Below are positions 1 through 6,646 of a DNA stretch of 8,961 bases, piece after piece; the stretch's first letter is position 1; each line of letters opens with the position of its first letter. This stretch comes from an uncultured Clostridia bacterium. GTDB lineage: Bacteria > Bacillota > Clostridia > Oscillospirales > Ruminococcaceae. The position numbers and the translations under genes are program-made. The DNA is taken from NCBI GenBank assembly GCA_947175655.1, contig CAMWNQ010000070.1, positions 1-8,961 of the forward strand, written 5' to 3'. The notes beneath the pieces are model-generated. The model ran no database searches. It saw nothing but the letters and a program-made list of their open reading frames with translations, and had not been told where the DNA came from.

Positions 1-1
1 A

Positions 2-205
2 TATATAACTGCTTCTGTTAAAGTAAATTCCAATATTTTATTTTCTGATAGTTCTTACGGAAATGAAAGTTTTGAAATTAAAGAAAATTATCGTGCAGTT
101 GTGAGATTTGAAAAAAAGGAATTTGGTTCAGTCGAAATGATTTCTGCATCTTTTTCTGATGATGAAATAAATCCGGAAAAGTATTTTCCGAAAGAAGAAA
201 ATTAA
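2..205 (+). CDS. C-terminal fragment of an unidentified protein (5' end outside window)
   Basis: An open frame enters from the left edge and ends at a TAA at 203-205, giving 67 residues. The fragment is polar and rich in Ser, Glu, Lys and Phe, with alternating hydrophobic and polar stretches (for example AVVRFEKKEFGSVEMISASF) that suggest beta strands. It ends in an acidic tail, PEKYFPKEEN. No membrane segment or catalytic motif is visible in this part. I do not recognise the family. It ends 29 bp upstream of purE with no terminator between them, so it may be co-transcribed with purE. Reading-frame continuity and codon use like the neighbours support it as a real gene, but its function cannot be judged without the N-terminal part. 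Confidence 0.6.
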   Translation, partial: YITASVKVNSNILFSDSSYGNESFEIKENYRAVVRFEKKEFGSVEMISASFSDDEINPEKYFPKEEN

Positions 206-234
206 AAAATAAGTTTTAAACGGAGGTTTTTAAT

Positions 235-735
235 ATGTCTAAAAAAGTTGCCGTTATAATGGGAAGCGACAGTGATTTTCCCGTTGTAAAATCAGCTCTT
301 TCAGAGCTTAAAAAATATGGTGTTGAATTTGAATGTCGTGTTATGTCTGCACATAGAACTCCAGTTCAGGCGTGCAAATTTGCGGACAAGGCTGTTGAAA
401 ATGGTTTTGGTGTTATAATATGTGCTGCTGGTATGGCTGCACATCTTGCCGGAGTTATTGCCGGACATACTACACTGCCTGTTATTGGTATACCTATGAA
501 ATCAGTTGCTCTTGATGGTATGGATGCTCTTCTTGCAACAGTTATGATGCCCCCTGGTGTACCAGTTGCGACTGTTGGAATTGATGGTGCAAAAAATGCT
601 GCTATCTTAGCAGTTCAGATGCTTGCTATTTCAGATAACACTCTTGCCGAAAAACTTGTTAAGGCTAAAAAAGATATGGAAAATGTTGTTATTGAAAAAG
701 ATAAGAAGCTTGCAGAGAAAATTGCTGAACTTTAA
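235..735 (+). CDS. purE: PurE, N5-carboxyaminoimidazole ribonucleotide mutase (class I type)
   Basis: A cytoplasmic enzyme of de novo purine synthesis that produces CAIR, the 4-carboxy form of aminoimidazole ribonucleotide. Length (166 aa) is normal for a stand-alone PurE. The substrate phosphate-binding motif GSDSD is at residues 10-14. The active-site SAHRTP at 38-43 contains the expected catalytic His40. The later loop AAGMAAHLAGV and the segment LPVIGIP also fit. SAHRTP rather than SAHKT, and AAHLAG rather than GRSN, favour class I (N5-CAIR mutase) over the class II AIR carboxylase of animals and treponemes. The start is supported by GGAGG at 222-226 with 8 nt spacing. No PurK (N5-CAIR synthetase) gene is in the window. 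The gene is separated from purC by a 227-bp structured gap carrying a promoter, so the two may be only partly co-expressed. Family assignment is secure; the exact carboxylation route is inferred. Confidence 0.95.
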   Translation: MSKKVAVIMGSDSDFPVVKSALSELKKYGVEFECRVMSAHRTPVQACKFADKAVENGFGVIICAAGMAAHLAGVIAGHTTLPVIGIPMKSVALDGMDALLATVMMPPGVPVATVGIDGAKNAAILAVQMLAISDNTLAEKLVKAKKDMENVVIEKDKKLAEKIAEL

Positions 736-754
736 CAAATAAATAACAAAGATT

Positions 755-841
755 CTCCCACCTCATTAGGTGGTGGGAGGAATTGTCAGGCAAACTTAAC
801 GGCAGTGGTGGGTGTATATCCCCAACCGACCGAAGCAATTC
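755..841 (+). other. Structured hairpin element between purE and purC (possible IS200/IS605-type end relic or leader RNA)
   Basis: Hairpin 1 has the 8-bp stem CTCCCACC (755-762) with GGTGGGAG (772-779). It is followed immediately by GAATTG (780-785), which pairs with CAATTC (836-841). Inside that closing stem a bulged hairpin forms from GGT (807-809) with ACC (825-827) and GGG (810-812) with CCC (820-822). The heptamer TGGTGGG occurs twice (771-777 and 806-812), so the left arm CCCACC at 757-762 could pair with either copy, making mutually exclusive folds possible. There is no U-run after hairpin 1, so it is not a typical intrinsic terminator on the + strand. The compact GC-rich hairpins within AT-rich DNA recall the subterminal palindromes or omega-RNA ends of IS200/IS605 elements, but no tnpA or tnpB is present. 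The pairing is seen; the identity is a guess. Confidence 0.45.
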
Positions 842-850
842 AATATAGTA

Positions 851-879
851 TTTACATTATGAAAATAATGTGATATACT
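851..879 (+). promoter_or_regulatory. Sigma-A promoter for the purC operon with inverted repeat in the spacer
   Basis: TTTACA (851-856) and TATACT (874-879) are separated by exactly 17 bp, and a TG at 871-872 gives an extended -10 (TGATATACT). Each hexamer differs from the sigma-A consensus at one position. Transcription would begin near 886, giving a leader of about 77 nt before purC. A perfect 7-bp inverted repeat, ACATTAT (854-860) and ATAATGT (865-871) around GAAA, runs from the end of the -35 to the extended -10. Weaker outer arms are AGTAT (847-851) and ATACT (875-879). A dyad in that position would suit a repressor operator, but no regulator is identifiable from the sequence. The promoter elements are seen directly; their use is inferred. 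Confidence 0.7.
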
Positions 880-947
880 GTTTATGGAATAATATTTATT
901 ATTCTATATCGTGCGAAAGTGCATTGATTGAAATAATTATAAATTTC

Positions 948-953
948 AGGAGG
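948..953 (+). promoter_or_regulatory. Ribosome binding site that fixes the purC start
   Basis: AGGAGG lies 9 nt before the ATG at 963. It decides against the longer reading that opens with GTG at 870, which falls inside the -10 region of the promoter, has no Shine-Dalgarno sequence and would add 31 residues unlike any PurC N-terminus. Confidence 0.85.
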
Positions 954-962
954 ATTTTAAAA

Positions 963-1679
963 ATGGAAAATATTGTAAAAACAGAACAACTTTATGAGGG
1001 AAAGGCTAAGAAAGTCTATGCCACAAATGACCCTGACCTTGTAATCGTTGACTATAAAGATGATGCTACTGCTTTCAATGGCGAAAAGAAAGGTACTATT
1101 TCCGGAAAAGGTGTTATAAACAACAAGATGACAAATTATATGTTTGGACTTCTCGAAAAAGCAGGCGTTCCGACTCATCTCGTTAAGGAAATAAGCGACC
1201 GTGAAACTATTGTAAAGAAAGTTGAAATCGTACCGCTTGAAGTTATTGTAAGAAACGTTGCTGCCGGAAGTTTTTCAAAGAAGCTCGGTATTGCAGAAGG
1301 TACTCCTCTTAAACAGCCTACTCTTGAATTCAGTTATAAGAATGATGACCTTGGTGACCCATTTATAAATGATTATTATGCACTCGGTCTCGGACTTGCT
1401 ACTCAGGAAGAAATAGATACTATCACTAAGTATGCTTTTGCTGTAAATAGTTTTATGGTTGATTTCTTCAAGAAGCTTAATATCGATTTAATTGACTTTA
1501 AAATCGAATTTGGACGTTTCCACGATGAAATTATTCTGGCTGATGAAATTTCACCTGATACCTGCCGTTTCTGGGACAGCACAACTCATGAAAAACTTGA
1601 TAAGGACCGTTTCCGCAGAGATATGGGAAATGTTGAAGAAGCTTATCAGGAAATTATGAAGAGACTTATGGGAGAATAA
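963..1679 (+). CDS. purC: PurC, SAICAR synthetase (phosphoribosylaminoimidazole-succinocarboxamide synthase)
   Basis: Joins aspartate to CAIR using ATP to form SAICAR, the step after PurE, in the cytoplasm. The 238-aa product has the usual bacterial length. The N-terminal LYEGKAKKVY (10-19) is the family's nucleotide-binding opening. The first signature centres on EIVPLEVIVRN (88-98) followed by AAGS. The second signature, LIDFKIEFG, is at 176-184, and DEISPDTCRFWD (194-205) completes the active site. All expected motifs are intact. The start at 963 is chosen because of AGGAGG at 948-953 and because the protein then begins like other PurC proteins. It is the first gene after the promoter at 851-879. 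The following gene starts one base after its stop codon and has its GGGAG (1670-1674) inside purC, so the two are probably translationally coupled. Confidence 0.97.
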   Translation: MENIVKTEQLYEGKAKKVYATNDPDLVIVDYKDDATAFNGEKKGTISGKGVINNKMTNYMFGLLEKAGVPTHLVKEISDRETIVKKVEIVPLEVIVRNVAAGSFSKKLGIAEGTPLKQPTLEFSYKNDDLGDPFINDYYALGLGLATQEEIDTITKYAFAVNSFMVDFFKKLNIDLIDFKIEFGRFHDEIILADEISPDTCRFWDSTTHEKLDKDRFRRDMGNVEEAYQEIMKRLMGE

Positions 1680-1680
1680 A

Positions 1681-3102
1681 ATGGGCGGATTTTTTGGTGC
1701 TGTTTCCGAAAATGACTGCATTGCAGACGTTTTCTTTGGAACTGATTATCATTCACATCTTGGAACAAGAAGAGGCGGTATGACTTCATACTCTGAAACT
1801 CTCGGATTCCAGAGAAATATTCATAGTATAGAAAACTCACCTTTTCGTACTAAATTTGAAAAAGACGTTGAAGGTATGAGGGGAAATATCTGTATCGGAT
1901 GTATAAGCGATACAGACCCTCAGCCTATTATGGTAAGGTCAAAGCTTGGTCTTTATGCTGTATGTACTGTCGGAATTATAAATAATGCTGATGAACTTGT
2001 AAATGAGCTTCTCGACAACGGCTGTGCAAACTTTGAAACTATGAGCAGTGGTAATATAAATTCAGGAGATTTGGTCGGAGCTTTAATTGCTCAGAAGCCA
2101 ACTTTTGTTGAAGGAATAAGATATGCACAGGAAAAAATAAAAGGTACTATGTCTCTTATTATTCTTGAAAAAGACCGCATTATAGCATCACGTGACAAGC
2201 TCGGAAGACTTCCTATAATAATAGGCAAAAGAGATGATGGTTATTGTCTGTCCTCTGAATCTTTCGCTTTTCAGAAATTGGGATACGATACCTGTTATGA
2301 ACTCAAAGCCGGAGAAATAATAAGTCTTACCAAGAACGGCGTTGAAGTTCTTTCAGAGGGTGGAAAAGATATGCATATATGTTCATTTCTCTGGACTTAT
2401 TATGGTTATCCAAATGCTGTTTATGAAGGTGTTACCGTTGAAACTATGCGTACACGCAACGGCGAAATTATGGCAGAGACTGATATTAAAAACGGAAATC
2501 TTCCTGATGTTGACTATGTTTGCGGTGTTCCAGATTCAGGTATACCTCATGCTATAGGATATGCTAACAGAAGTGGTATTCCTTTTGCAAGACCTTTTAT
2601 AAAATATACTCCTACTTGGCCAAGAAGCTTTATGCCGGCTAGTCAGGATATGAGAAACCGTGTTGCAAAAATGAAGCTTATACCAGTTCACGAACTTATA
2701 GAAGGCAAAAAACTCTTATTTGTTGATGATAGTATCGTAAGAGGTACTCAGATGAGAGAAACAGTTGAATTTCTTTATGAAAACGGTGCTAAGGAAGTTC
2801 ATATGCGTTCAGCTTGTCCACCTATTATGTATGGCTGTAAGTATCTGAATTTCTCCAGAAGCACTTCTGAGCTTGAACTTATCGCAAGAAAAATCATTGA
2901 CGAAACAGAGGGTGTAAAGGGAGTGCAGTATATTGCAGAATACAGTGATTCCAGAACTGAAAGAGGTAAGTTCCTGAGAGATGAAATATGCCGTCGCTTA
3001 AAACTTACATCACTTGAATTTCAGTCTCTTGAAGGTACTGTCAAGGCTATAGGACTGCCGGAATGTAAACTTTGTACATACTGCTGGAGCGGAAAGGAAT
3101 GA
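1681..3102 (+). CDS. PurF-like amidophosphoribosyltransferase paralog with a degenerate glutaminase domain
   Basis: A 473-aa relative of PurF, the same length as the canonical purF that follows. The N-terminal half keeps the Ntn glutaminase outline but has lost its chemistry. It begins MGGFFGAV, so Gly2 replaces the nucleophilic Cys; there is no propeptide; LQHRGQES has become LGTRRGGM (27-34); the HVRYSTTG segment is gone; and the AHNGN loop reads CTVGI (95-99). The C-terminal half keeps the phosphoribosyltransferase core, with GVPDSG (282-287) and an intact PRPP-binding loop FVDDSIVRGT (347-356). The flexible loop is altered, KYTPTWPR (308-315) in place of KNRYIGR. Cysteines matching the 4Fe-4S ligands of Bacillus-type PurF remain (C234, C386, C465, C468). 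It cannot be a normal glutamine-dependent enzyme. It could be an ammonia-using enzyme, a partner subunit or a regulator of PurF. The start is supported by GGGAG at 1670-1674. Homology is certain; function is open. Confidence 0.9.
   Translation: MGGFFGAVSENDCIADVFFGTDYHSHLGTRRGGMTSYSETLGFQRNIHSIENSPFRTKFEKDVEGMRGNICIGCISDTDPQPIMVRSKLGLYAVCTVGIINNADELVNELLDNGCANFETMSSGNINSGDLVGALIAQKPTFVEGIRYAQEKIKGTMSLIILEKDRIIASRDKLGRLPIIIGKRDDGYCLSSESFAFQKLGYDTCYELKAGEIISLTKNGVEVLSEGGKDMHICSFLWTYYGYPNAVYEGVTVETMRTRNGEIMAETDIKNGNLPDVDYVCGVPDSGIPHAIGYANRSGIPFARPFIKYTPTWPRSFMPASQDMRNRVAKMKLIPVHELIEGKKLLFVDDSIVRGTQMRETVEFLYENGAKEVHMRSACPPIMYGCKYLNFSRSTSELELIARKIIDETEGVKGVQYIAEYSDSRTERGKFLRDEICRRLKLTSLEFQSLEGTVKAIGLPECKLCTYCWSGKE
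3093..3098 (+). promoter_or_regulatory. Ribosome binding site for purF, supporting a TTG start
   Basis: AAAGGA lies inside the last codons of the PurF paralog, 11 nt before TTG at 3110. No ATG or GTG in the purF frame lies between this site and the essential cysteine codon, so TTG 3110 is the best start. The overlap suggests that purF translation is coupled to that of the paralog. Confidence 0.6.
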
Positions 3103-3109
3103 CTTTAAT

Positions 3110-4531
3110 TTGAATAATTTAATACATGAAGAATGCGGAGTTTTCGGCATTTATTCTAATCAAAAAGCTGAAGTTGCTTATATGACGTATCATGCACTTT
3201 TTGCACTTCAACATCGTGGTCAGGAAAGCTGTGGAATAGTTGTAAATGATAATGGTGTTTTTTCTCATCATAAGGATTTAGGACTTGTTCCTGAGGTGTT
3301 TGGACATAATAATCTTGAAAGACTTGGTGCTGGAAATATTGCAATCGGACATGTAAGATATTCAACAACAGGAAAGTCAAACAGAACCAATGCACAGCCA
3401 CTTGTGGTTCGTCACGTAAAAGGACCTATGGCTATTGCACATAATGGAAATCTTATAAATGCTCATGAGCTTCGTGAAAGATATGAACTTAAAGGTGCTA
3501 TTTTTCATTCAACAAATGATACAGAAGTAATATCATATGCTATAACTGAACAGAGGCTTATACAGCCATCTATAGAAAAAGCCGTTGAAAAAGCTGTTGG
3601 TCAGCTTAAAGGAGCGTTCTCGCTTGTTATAATGTCTCCGCAGAAGCTTATAGCAGTGAGAGACCCTGACGGTTTCAGACCTCTTTGTATGGGAAGAACA
3701 AAGGACGGAGCTATTGTATTTGCATCTGAAACCTGTGCTCTGGATAGTGTGGAAGCTGTTTTTGAAAGAGATCTTGACCCTGGTGAAATTGTTGTTGCTG
3801 ATAGTGACGGCATACGTTCAATAAGAACTCACTGTGGTAAAAAGGGAAGTATCTGTGTATTTGAATATGTCTACTTTGCAAGACCTGATTCTGTTATTCA
3901 GGGTTGCAGTGTTCACAAAGCACGTCTTAAAGCCGGAGAACTTCTCTGGAAAGAACACCCTGTTGATGCTGATGTTGTTATTGGTGTTCCGGATAGCGGT
4001 CTTGATGCTGCTCTCGGATTTTCACATGCATCAGGTATTCCTTATGGTGTAGGCTTTGTAAAAAACAGATACATTGGCAGAACCTTCATACAGCCATCTC
4101 AAAAGCAAAGAACTAATTCAGTAAAAATTAAGCTCAATGTTGTTAAGGATGTTGTAAAAGACAAGAGAGTTGTTCTTATCGATGACAGTATAGTAAGAGG
4201 TACAACGTGTGCAAGAATTGTAAACTTACTGCGTGAGGCAGGAGCAAAGGAAATCCATATGAGAATTTCTTGTCCGCCATTTATAAATCAATGTTATTTT
4301 GGTACTGATATTGACAGTAAAGAAAATCTTATTGCTTGTAAGATGAGTATACCAGAAATATGCAATGAAGTTGGTGCGGATTCTCTCGGATATTTGAGTG
4401 TAGAAGGCGTTAAAAATATAGCGGAAGGTGCAGATTGTGATTTTTGTACAGGCTGTTTTACTGGAGTTTATCCAATTGAAGTGCCTGACGTTATGCCAAA
4501 GGATAAATTTGAAAGCAAGATAAATAAATAA
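3110..4531 (+). CDS. purF: PurF, glutamine PRPP amidotransferase
   Basis: Catalyses the committed step of purine synthesis, PRPP plus glutamine to 5-phosphoribosylamine. The 473-aa product begins with an 8-residue propeptide, MNNLIHEE, expected to be removed so that Cys9 becomes the N-terminal nucleophile, as in B. subtilis PurF. Glutaminase motifs are complete: LQHRGQES (33-40), HVRYSTTG (81-88), AHNGN (110-114) and NDTEV (136-140). The phosphoribosyltransferase half has GVPDSG (292-297), the flexible loop KNRYIGRTF (318-326) and the PRPP loop VVLIDDSIVRGTT (354-366). Cys249, Cys395, Cys446 and Cys449 fit the structural 4Fe-4S ligands. The start is a TTG, seven bases after the paralog's stop, with AAAGGA at 3093-3098. 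In other bacteria this enzyme is feedback-inhibited by purine nucleotides. The product is the intact counterpart of the degenerate protein encoded immediately upstream. Confidence 0.97.
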   Translation: MNNLIHEECGVFGIYSNQKAEVAYMTYHALFALQHRGQESCGIVVNDNGVFSHHKDLGLVPEVFGHNNLERLGAGNIAIGHVRYSTTGKSNRTNAQPLVVRHVKGPMAIAHNGNLINAHELRERYELKGAIFHSTNDTEVISYAITEQRLIQPSIEKAVEKAVGQLKGAFSLVIMSPQKLIAVRDPDGFRPLCMGRTKDGAIVFASETCALDSVEAVFERDLDPGEIVVADSDGIRSIRTHCGKKGSICVFEYVYFARPDSVIQGCSVHKARLKAGELLWKEHPVDADVVIGVPDSGLDAALGFSHASGIPYGVGFVKNRYIGRTFIQPSQKQRTNSVKIKLNVVKDVVKDKRVVLIDDSIVRGTTCARIVNLLREAGAKEIHMRISCPPFINQCYFGTDIDSKENLIACKMSIPEICNEVGADSLGYLSVEGVKNIAEGADCDFCTGCFTGVYPIEVPDVMPKDKFESKINK

Positions 4532-4575
4532 TTTGTTTATTTTTAATTACATTAAAAAAAGGAGGATTTTTCTGA

Positions 4576-5610
4576 ATGAAAAGTTATTCTGAAAGCTATA
4601 AAAAAGCTGGTGTAGATGTTACAGCTGGATATAAGGCTGTGGAACTTATGAAATCACATATCGCTAAAACTATGACAAGCGGTGTATTGTCAGGAATAGG
4701 CGGTTTTGGTGGTCTTTTTGAAATAGATATGACTGGAATAAGCAAGCCTGTACTTGTTTCAGGTACTGACGGTGTAGGTACAAAGCTTAAAATTGCTTTT
4801 CTTATGAACAAGCATAATACAGTTGGTATTGATTGTGTTGCTATGTGTGTAAATGATATAATTTGCTGTGGTGCAAAACCTCAGTTTTTCCTTGATTATA
4901 TTGCTGTAGGTAAAAACTATCCGGAAAAAATTGCTGATATTGTTTCTGGTGTTGCTGAAGGTTGTGTACAGTCAGGATGTGCATTAATCGGCGGTGAAAC
5001 TGCTGAAATGCCAGGATTTTATCCTGTTGATGAGTATGACCTTGCAGGTTTTGCAGTAGGTGTTGTTGACAAAGATAAGATTTTAAAGCCTGAAACTCAG
5101 AAAGCCGGAGATGTTCTTATTGCTATCAAGTCAAGCGGTGTACATTCAAACGGTTTTTCACTTGTAAGAAATGTATTTACAGTAAATGAACAGAATCTCA
5201 AGAGATATTTTTCAGATTTGGGTACTACTCTTGGTGACTGTCTCCTTACTCCTACAAAGATTTATGTAAAAGCAATAATGAATCTTCTTTCAGAAGTTAA
5301 CGTAAAATCCATTTCACATATCACAGGCGGTGGATTCTATGAAAACATTCCACGTTCACTTCCTGAAAACCTTTCTGCAAAGATTGAAAGAAATGCAGTA
5401 CAGGTACTTCCTATATTTGACCTTATCGCAAGAACAGGCAACATTCCTGAACGTGATATGTTCAATACATTCAATATGGGTGTGGGTATGATTGTATGTG
5501 TTGATAAGAATGATGCTGACAAGGCAATTTCAGCTATCAATGCAACAGGTGAGGAAGCTTATGTGCTTGGCGAACTTGTTGAATCAAATGAAGGTGTTAT
5601 AATCTGCTGA
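4576..5610 (+). CDS. purM: PurM, AIR synthetase (phosphoribosylformylglycinamidine cyclo-ligase)
   Basis: Uses ATP to close the imidazole ring of FGAM, giving aminoimidazole ribonucleotide, the substrate for carboxylation through PurE. The protein is 344 aa, the usual length. Recognisable family motifs are GTDGVGTKLK (63-72), MCVNDIICCGAKP (90-102), LIGGETAEMPGFY (137-149), SSGVHSNGFSL (186-196) and HITGGGFYENIPR (248-260). All are intact. A strong GGAGG (4561-4565) sits 10 nt before the ATG. The 44-bp gap after purF is AT-rich and contains no hairpin, so the two genes are probably on one transcript. The stop codon is 10 bp before the next gene. Confidence 0.97.
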   Translation: MKSYSESYKKAGVDVTAGYKAVELMKSHIAKTMTSGVLSGIGGFGGLFEIDMTGISKPVLVSGTDGVGTKLKIAFLMNKHNTVGIDCVAMCVNDIICCGAKPQFFLDYIAVGKNYPEKIADIVSGVAEGCVQSGCALIGGETAEMPGFYPVDEYDLAGFAVGVVDKDKILKPETQKAGDVLIAIKSSGVHSNGFSLVRNVFTVNEQNLKRYFSDLGTTLGDCLLTPTKIYVKAIMNLLSEVNVKSISHITGGGFYENIPRSLPENLSAKIERNAVQVLPIFDLIARTGNIPERDMFNTFNMGVGMIVCVDKNDADKAISAINATGEEAYVLGELVESNEGVIIC

Positions 5611-5620
5611 TAATGAATTT

Positions 5621-6088
5621 ATGATTATAACATATATATTTGGCAGTTTATTCTTTATTCTGGGAATTTTCATTGCAGTTTATGGTTGTATTCAGAGCAG
5701 AAAAAAGATTAAAGGTGATTTGCGTTATATTCAGACAGATGGTGAAATTATAGGATTTGATGAAAGAATATCAAAAATTAAATATAAATCTATTATAACT
5801 GTTGTGAAATGTAAAGAGTATACGCCTATAATCAGGTATACTACAGAAAAAGGTCAAGTAATAGAATCAGCTGATTTGCCCTATACACTTAAAATTTCGC
5901 CGGATTATAAGGAATATTATGAATATTACCGTTCCGGCGAAAGAATTACTATAAAATACAATCCAGAATTTCCTGAAAAATATTTTTATAAATCACGTAA
6001 ATTTCAGTATATCCGTGAGGCTTTTTACAAGATAATAATCGGATTTCTTATATCAGGAATAGGTTGTGCTATTTTTATGATTAAATAA
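5621..6088 (+). CDS. Small membrane protein resembling DUF3592
   Basis: A 155-aa protein with two predicted transmembrane helices, one at residues 2-23 and one at 137-154, and a soluble loop of about 110 residues between them. The loop has the pattern I associate with DUF3592: TDGEIIGFD (39-47), YTPIIRYTTEKGQ (68-79) and GERITIKYNP (106-115). These repeat a 'T-G-I / P-x-x-x-Y-T / G-x-x-I-x-Y-x-P' layout typical of a small beta domain next to the membrane. The function of that family is unknown to me. It begins 10 bp after purM with no clear Shine-Dalgarno sequence, so translation probably depends on ribosomes ending purM. A nearby ATG at 5613 is out of frame and stops after three codons. There is no obvious link to purine chemistry; the gene appears to ride in the pur operon. 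Confidence 0.8.
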   Translation: MIITYIFGSLFFILGIFIAVYGCIQSRKKIKGDLRYIQTDGEIIGFDERISKIKYKSIITVVKCKEYTPIIRYTTEKGQVIESADLPYTLKISPDYKEYYEYYRSGERITIKYNPEFPEKYFYKSRKFQYIREAFYKIIIGFLISGIGCAIFMIK

Positions 6089-6095
6089 TATTATA

Positions 6096-6100
6096 GGGAG
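6096..6100 (+). promoter_or_regulatory. Ribosome binding site choosing ATG 6110 over TTG 6104
   Basis: GGGAG is 9 nt before ATG 6110 but only 3 nt before an in-frame TTG at 6104. The ATG has normal spacing and is therefore taken as the start of the 176-aa gene. Confidence 0.65.
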
Positions 6101-6109
6101 TTTTTGAAT

Positions 6110-6640
6110 ATGTTTATAAAAAATGCAAATGCAGAAGATTTTATAAAATCCAAACTTCTGGAATACCGCACTGAGCTTGAAGAGGTTCTGAACGGCGGTG
6201 ATATTTCCCATTATAATTATGATGAAGCTGTGAGTGATGAGACTGGATACAGATATGACAGAAATGATAACAACAGGTTGAGAATTTCACTTGCTATATG
6301 GTATATGTCAGAAAATCTTGATGTTGAATTTCTCACTGTTGCATTGATGAATGAAGAAATAAAATCTCTTGAAAATTCTCCTTATGGTGGAACAAGCAGA
6401 ACGATATTTTTGCTTTCAAGTAAAATACTTGAATATAAAAAGGCTTCATATAAAGACCTTTTCAGACGTGCCAGACATGCAAATTTTGACTGTTTTTTTG
6501 AATGTGACATTGATATTATAAAAAAATCTTTAAAACGTTTCAGCGACTGGCATAATGCAGACTGGGATTATATTTTTTGTCTGCTTGATGATGAAGAAAG
6601 CCAAAAAATGCTTAAAGATTTTGAAAATTCAAAGGAATGA
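6110..6640 (+). CDS. Unrecognised soluble 176-aa protein inside the pur operon
   Basis: I do not recognise this family. The protein is predicted cytoplasmic (no signal peptide, no membrane helix) and largely alpha-helical. It opens with an amphipathic segment FIKSKLLEYRTELEEVL (11-27) and continues with helices around 57-84 and 96-124. Visible features are a polar region SDETGYRYDRNDNN (42-55), the short motif SPYGGTSRTIF (90-100), a basic patch FRRARH (118-123) and an aromatic stretch DWHNADWDYIF (146-156). Small soluble helical proteins of this sort are common among polymorphic-toxin immunity proteins of gut Clostridia, but there is no toxin gene nearby and that idea is weak. The start is ATG 6110, set by GGGAG at 6096-6100. 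It lies 21 bp after the DUF3592-like gene, and its stop is 6 bp before purN, whose ribosome binding site is within this gene's last codons. Confidence 0.75.
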   Translation: MFIKNANAEDFIKSKLLEYRTELEEVLNGGDISHYNYDEAVSDETGYRYDRNDNNRLRISLAIWYMSENLDVEFLTVALMNEEIKSLENSPYGGTSRTIFLLSSKILEYKKASYKDLFRRARHANFDCFFECDIDIIKKSLKRFSDWHNADWDYIFCLLDDEESQKMLKDFENSKE

Positions 6641-6646
6641 AAAGAT

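Noticed and set aside
755..779. Intrinsic terminator after purE
   Set aside because: The stem is strong but is followed by GAATTGTC with no U-run on the + strand. On the - strand a T-rich stretch follows, but no - strand gene is present to terminate.
830..840. PurR PurBox (CCGAAC-like) at CCGAAGCAATT
   Set aside because: Only CCGAA matches well; a single half-match in an element with its own base pairing is not convincing.
870..962. N-terminal extension of PurC from a GTG at 870
   Set aside because: The GTG overlaps the -10 region of the promoter, lacks a ribosome binding site and adds 31 residues not seen in PurC. ATG 963 with AGGAGG is much better.
736..962. Purine, PRPP or ZTP riboswitch upstream of purC
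   Set aside because: I could not match the conserved cores of these classes, and most of the structure lies upstream of the predicted transcription start at about 886.
957..1178. Minus-strand open frames opposite purC, purF, purM and the 7279 gene
   Set aside because: Each lies wholly or mostly over a well-identified + strand gene, has no ribosome binding site of note and reads as low-complexity Phe/Ser/Ile-rich protein.
2342..2557. Extra + strand frame inside the PurF paralog (and similarly 3834-4052 inside purF)
   Set aside because: Alternative-frame shadows of the PurF-type genes; their similarity to each other simply reflects the homology of the two parent genes.
1681..3102. The PurF paralog as a pseudogene
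   Set aside because: The frame is full length, the PRPP loop and Fe-S cysteines are kept and it has a good ribosome binding site, so it looks like a functional protein with altered activity.
6104..6109. TTG start two codons before ATG 6110
   Set aside because: Only 3 nt from GGGAG, too close for normal initiation; the ATG has 9 nt spacing.
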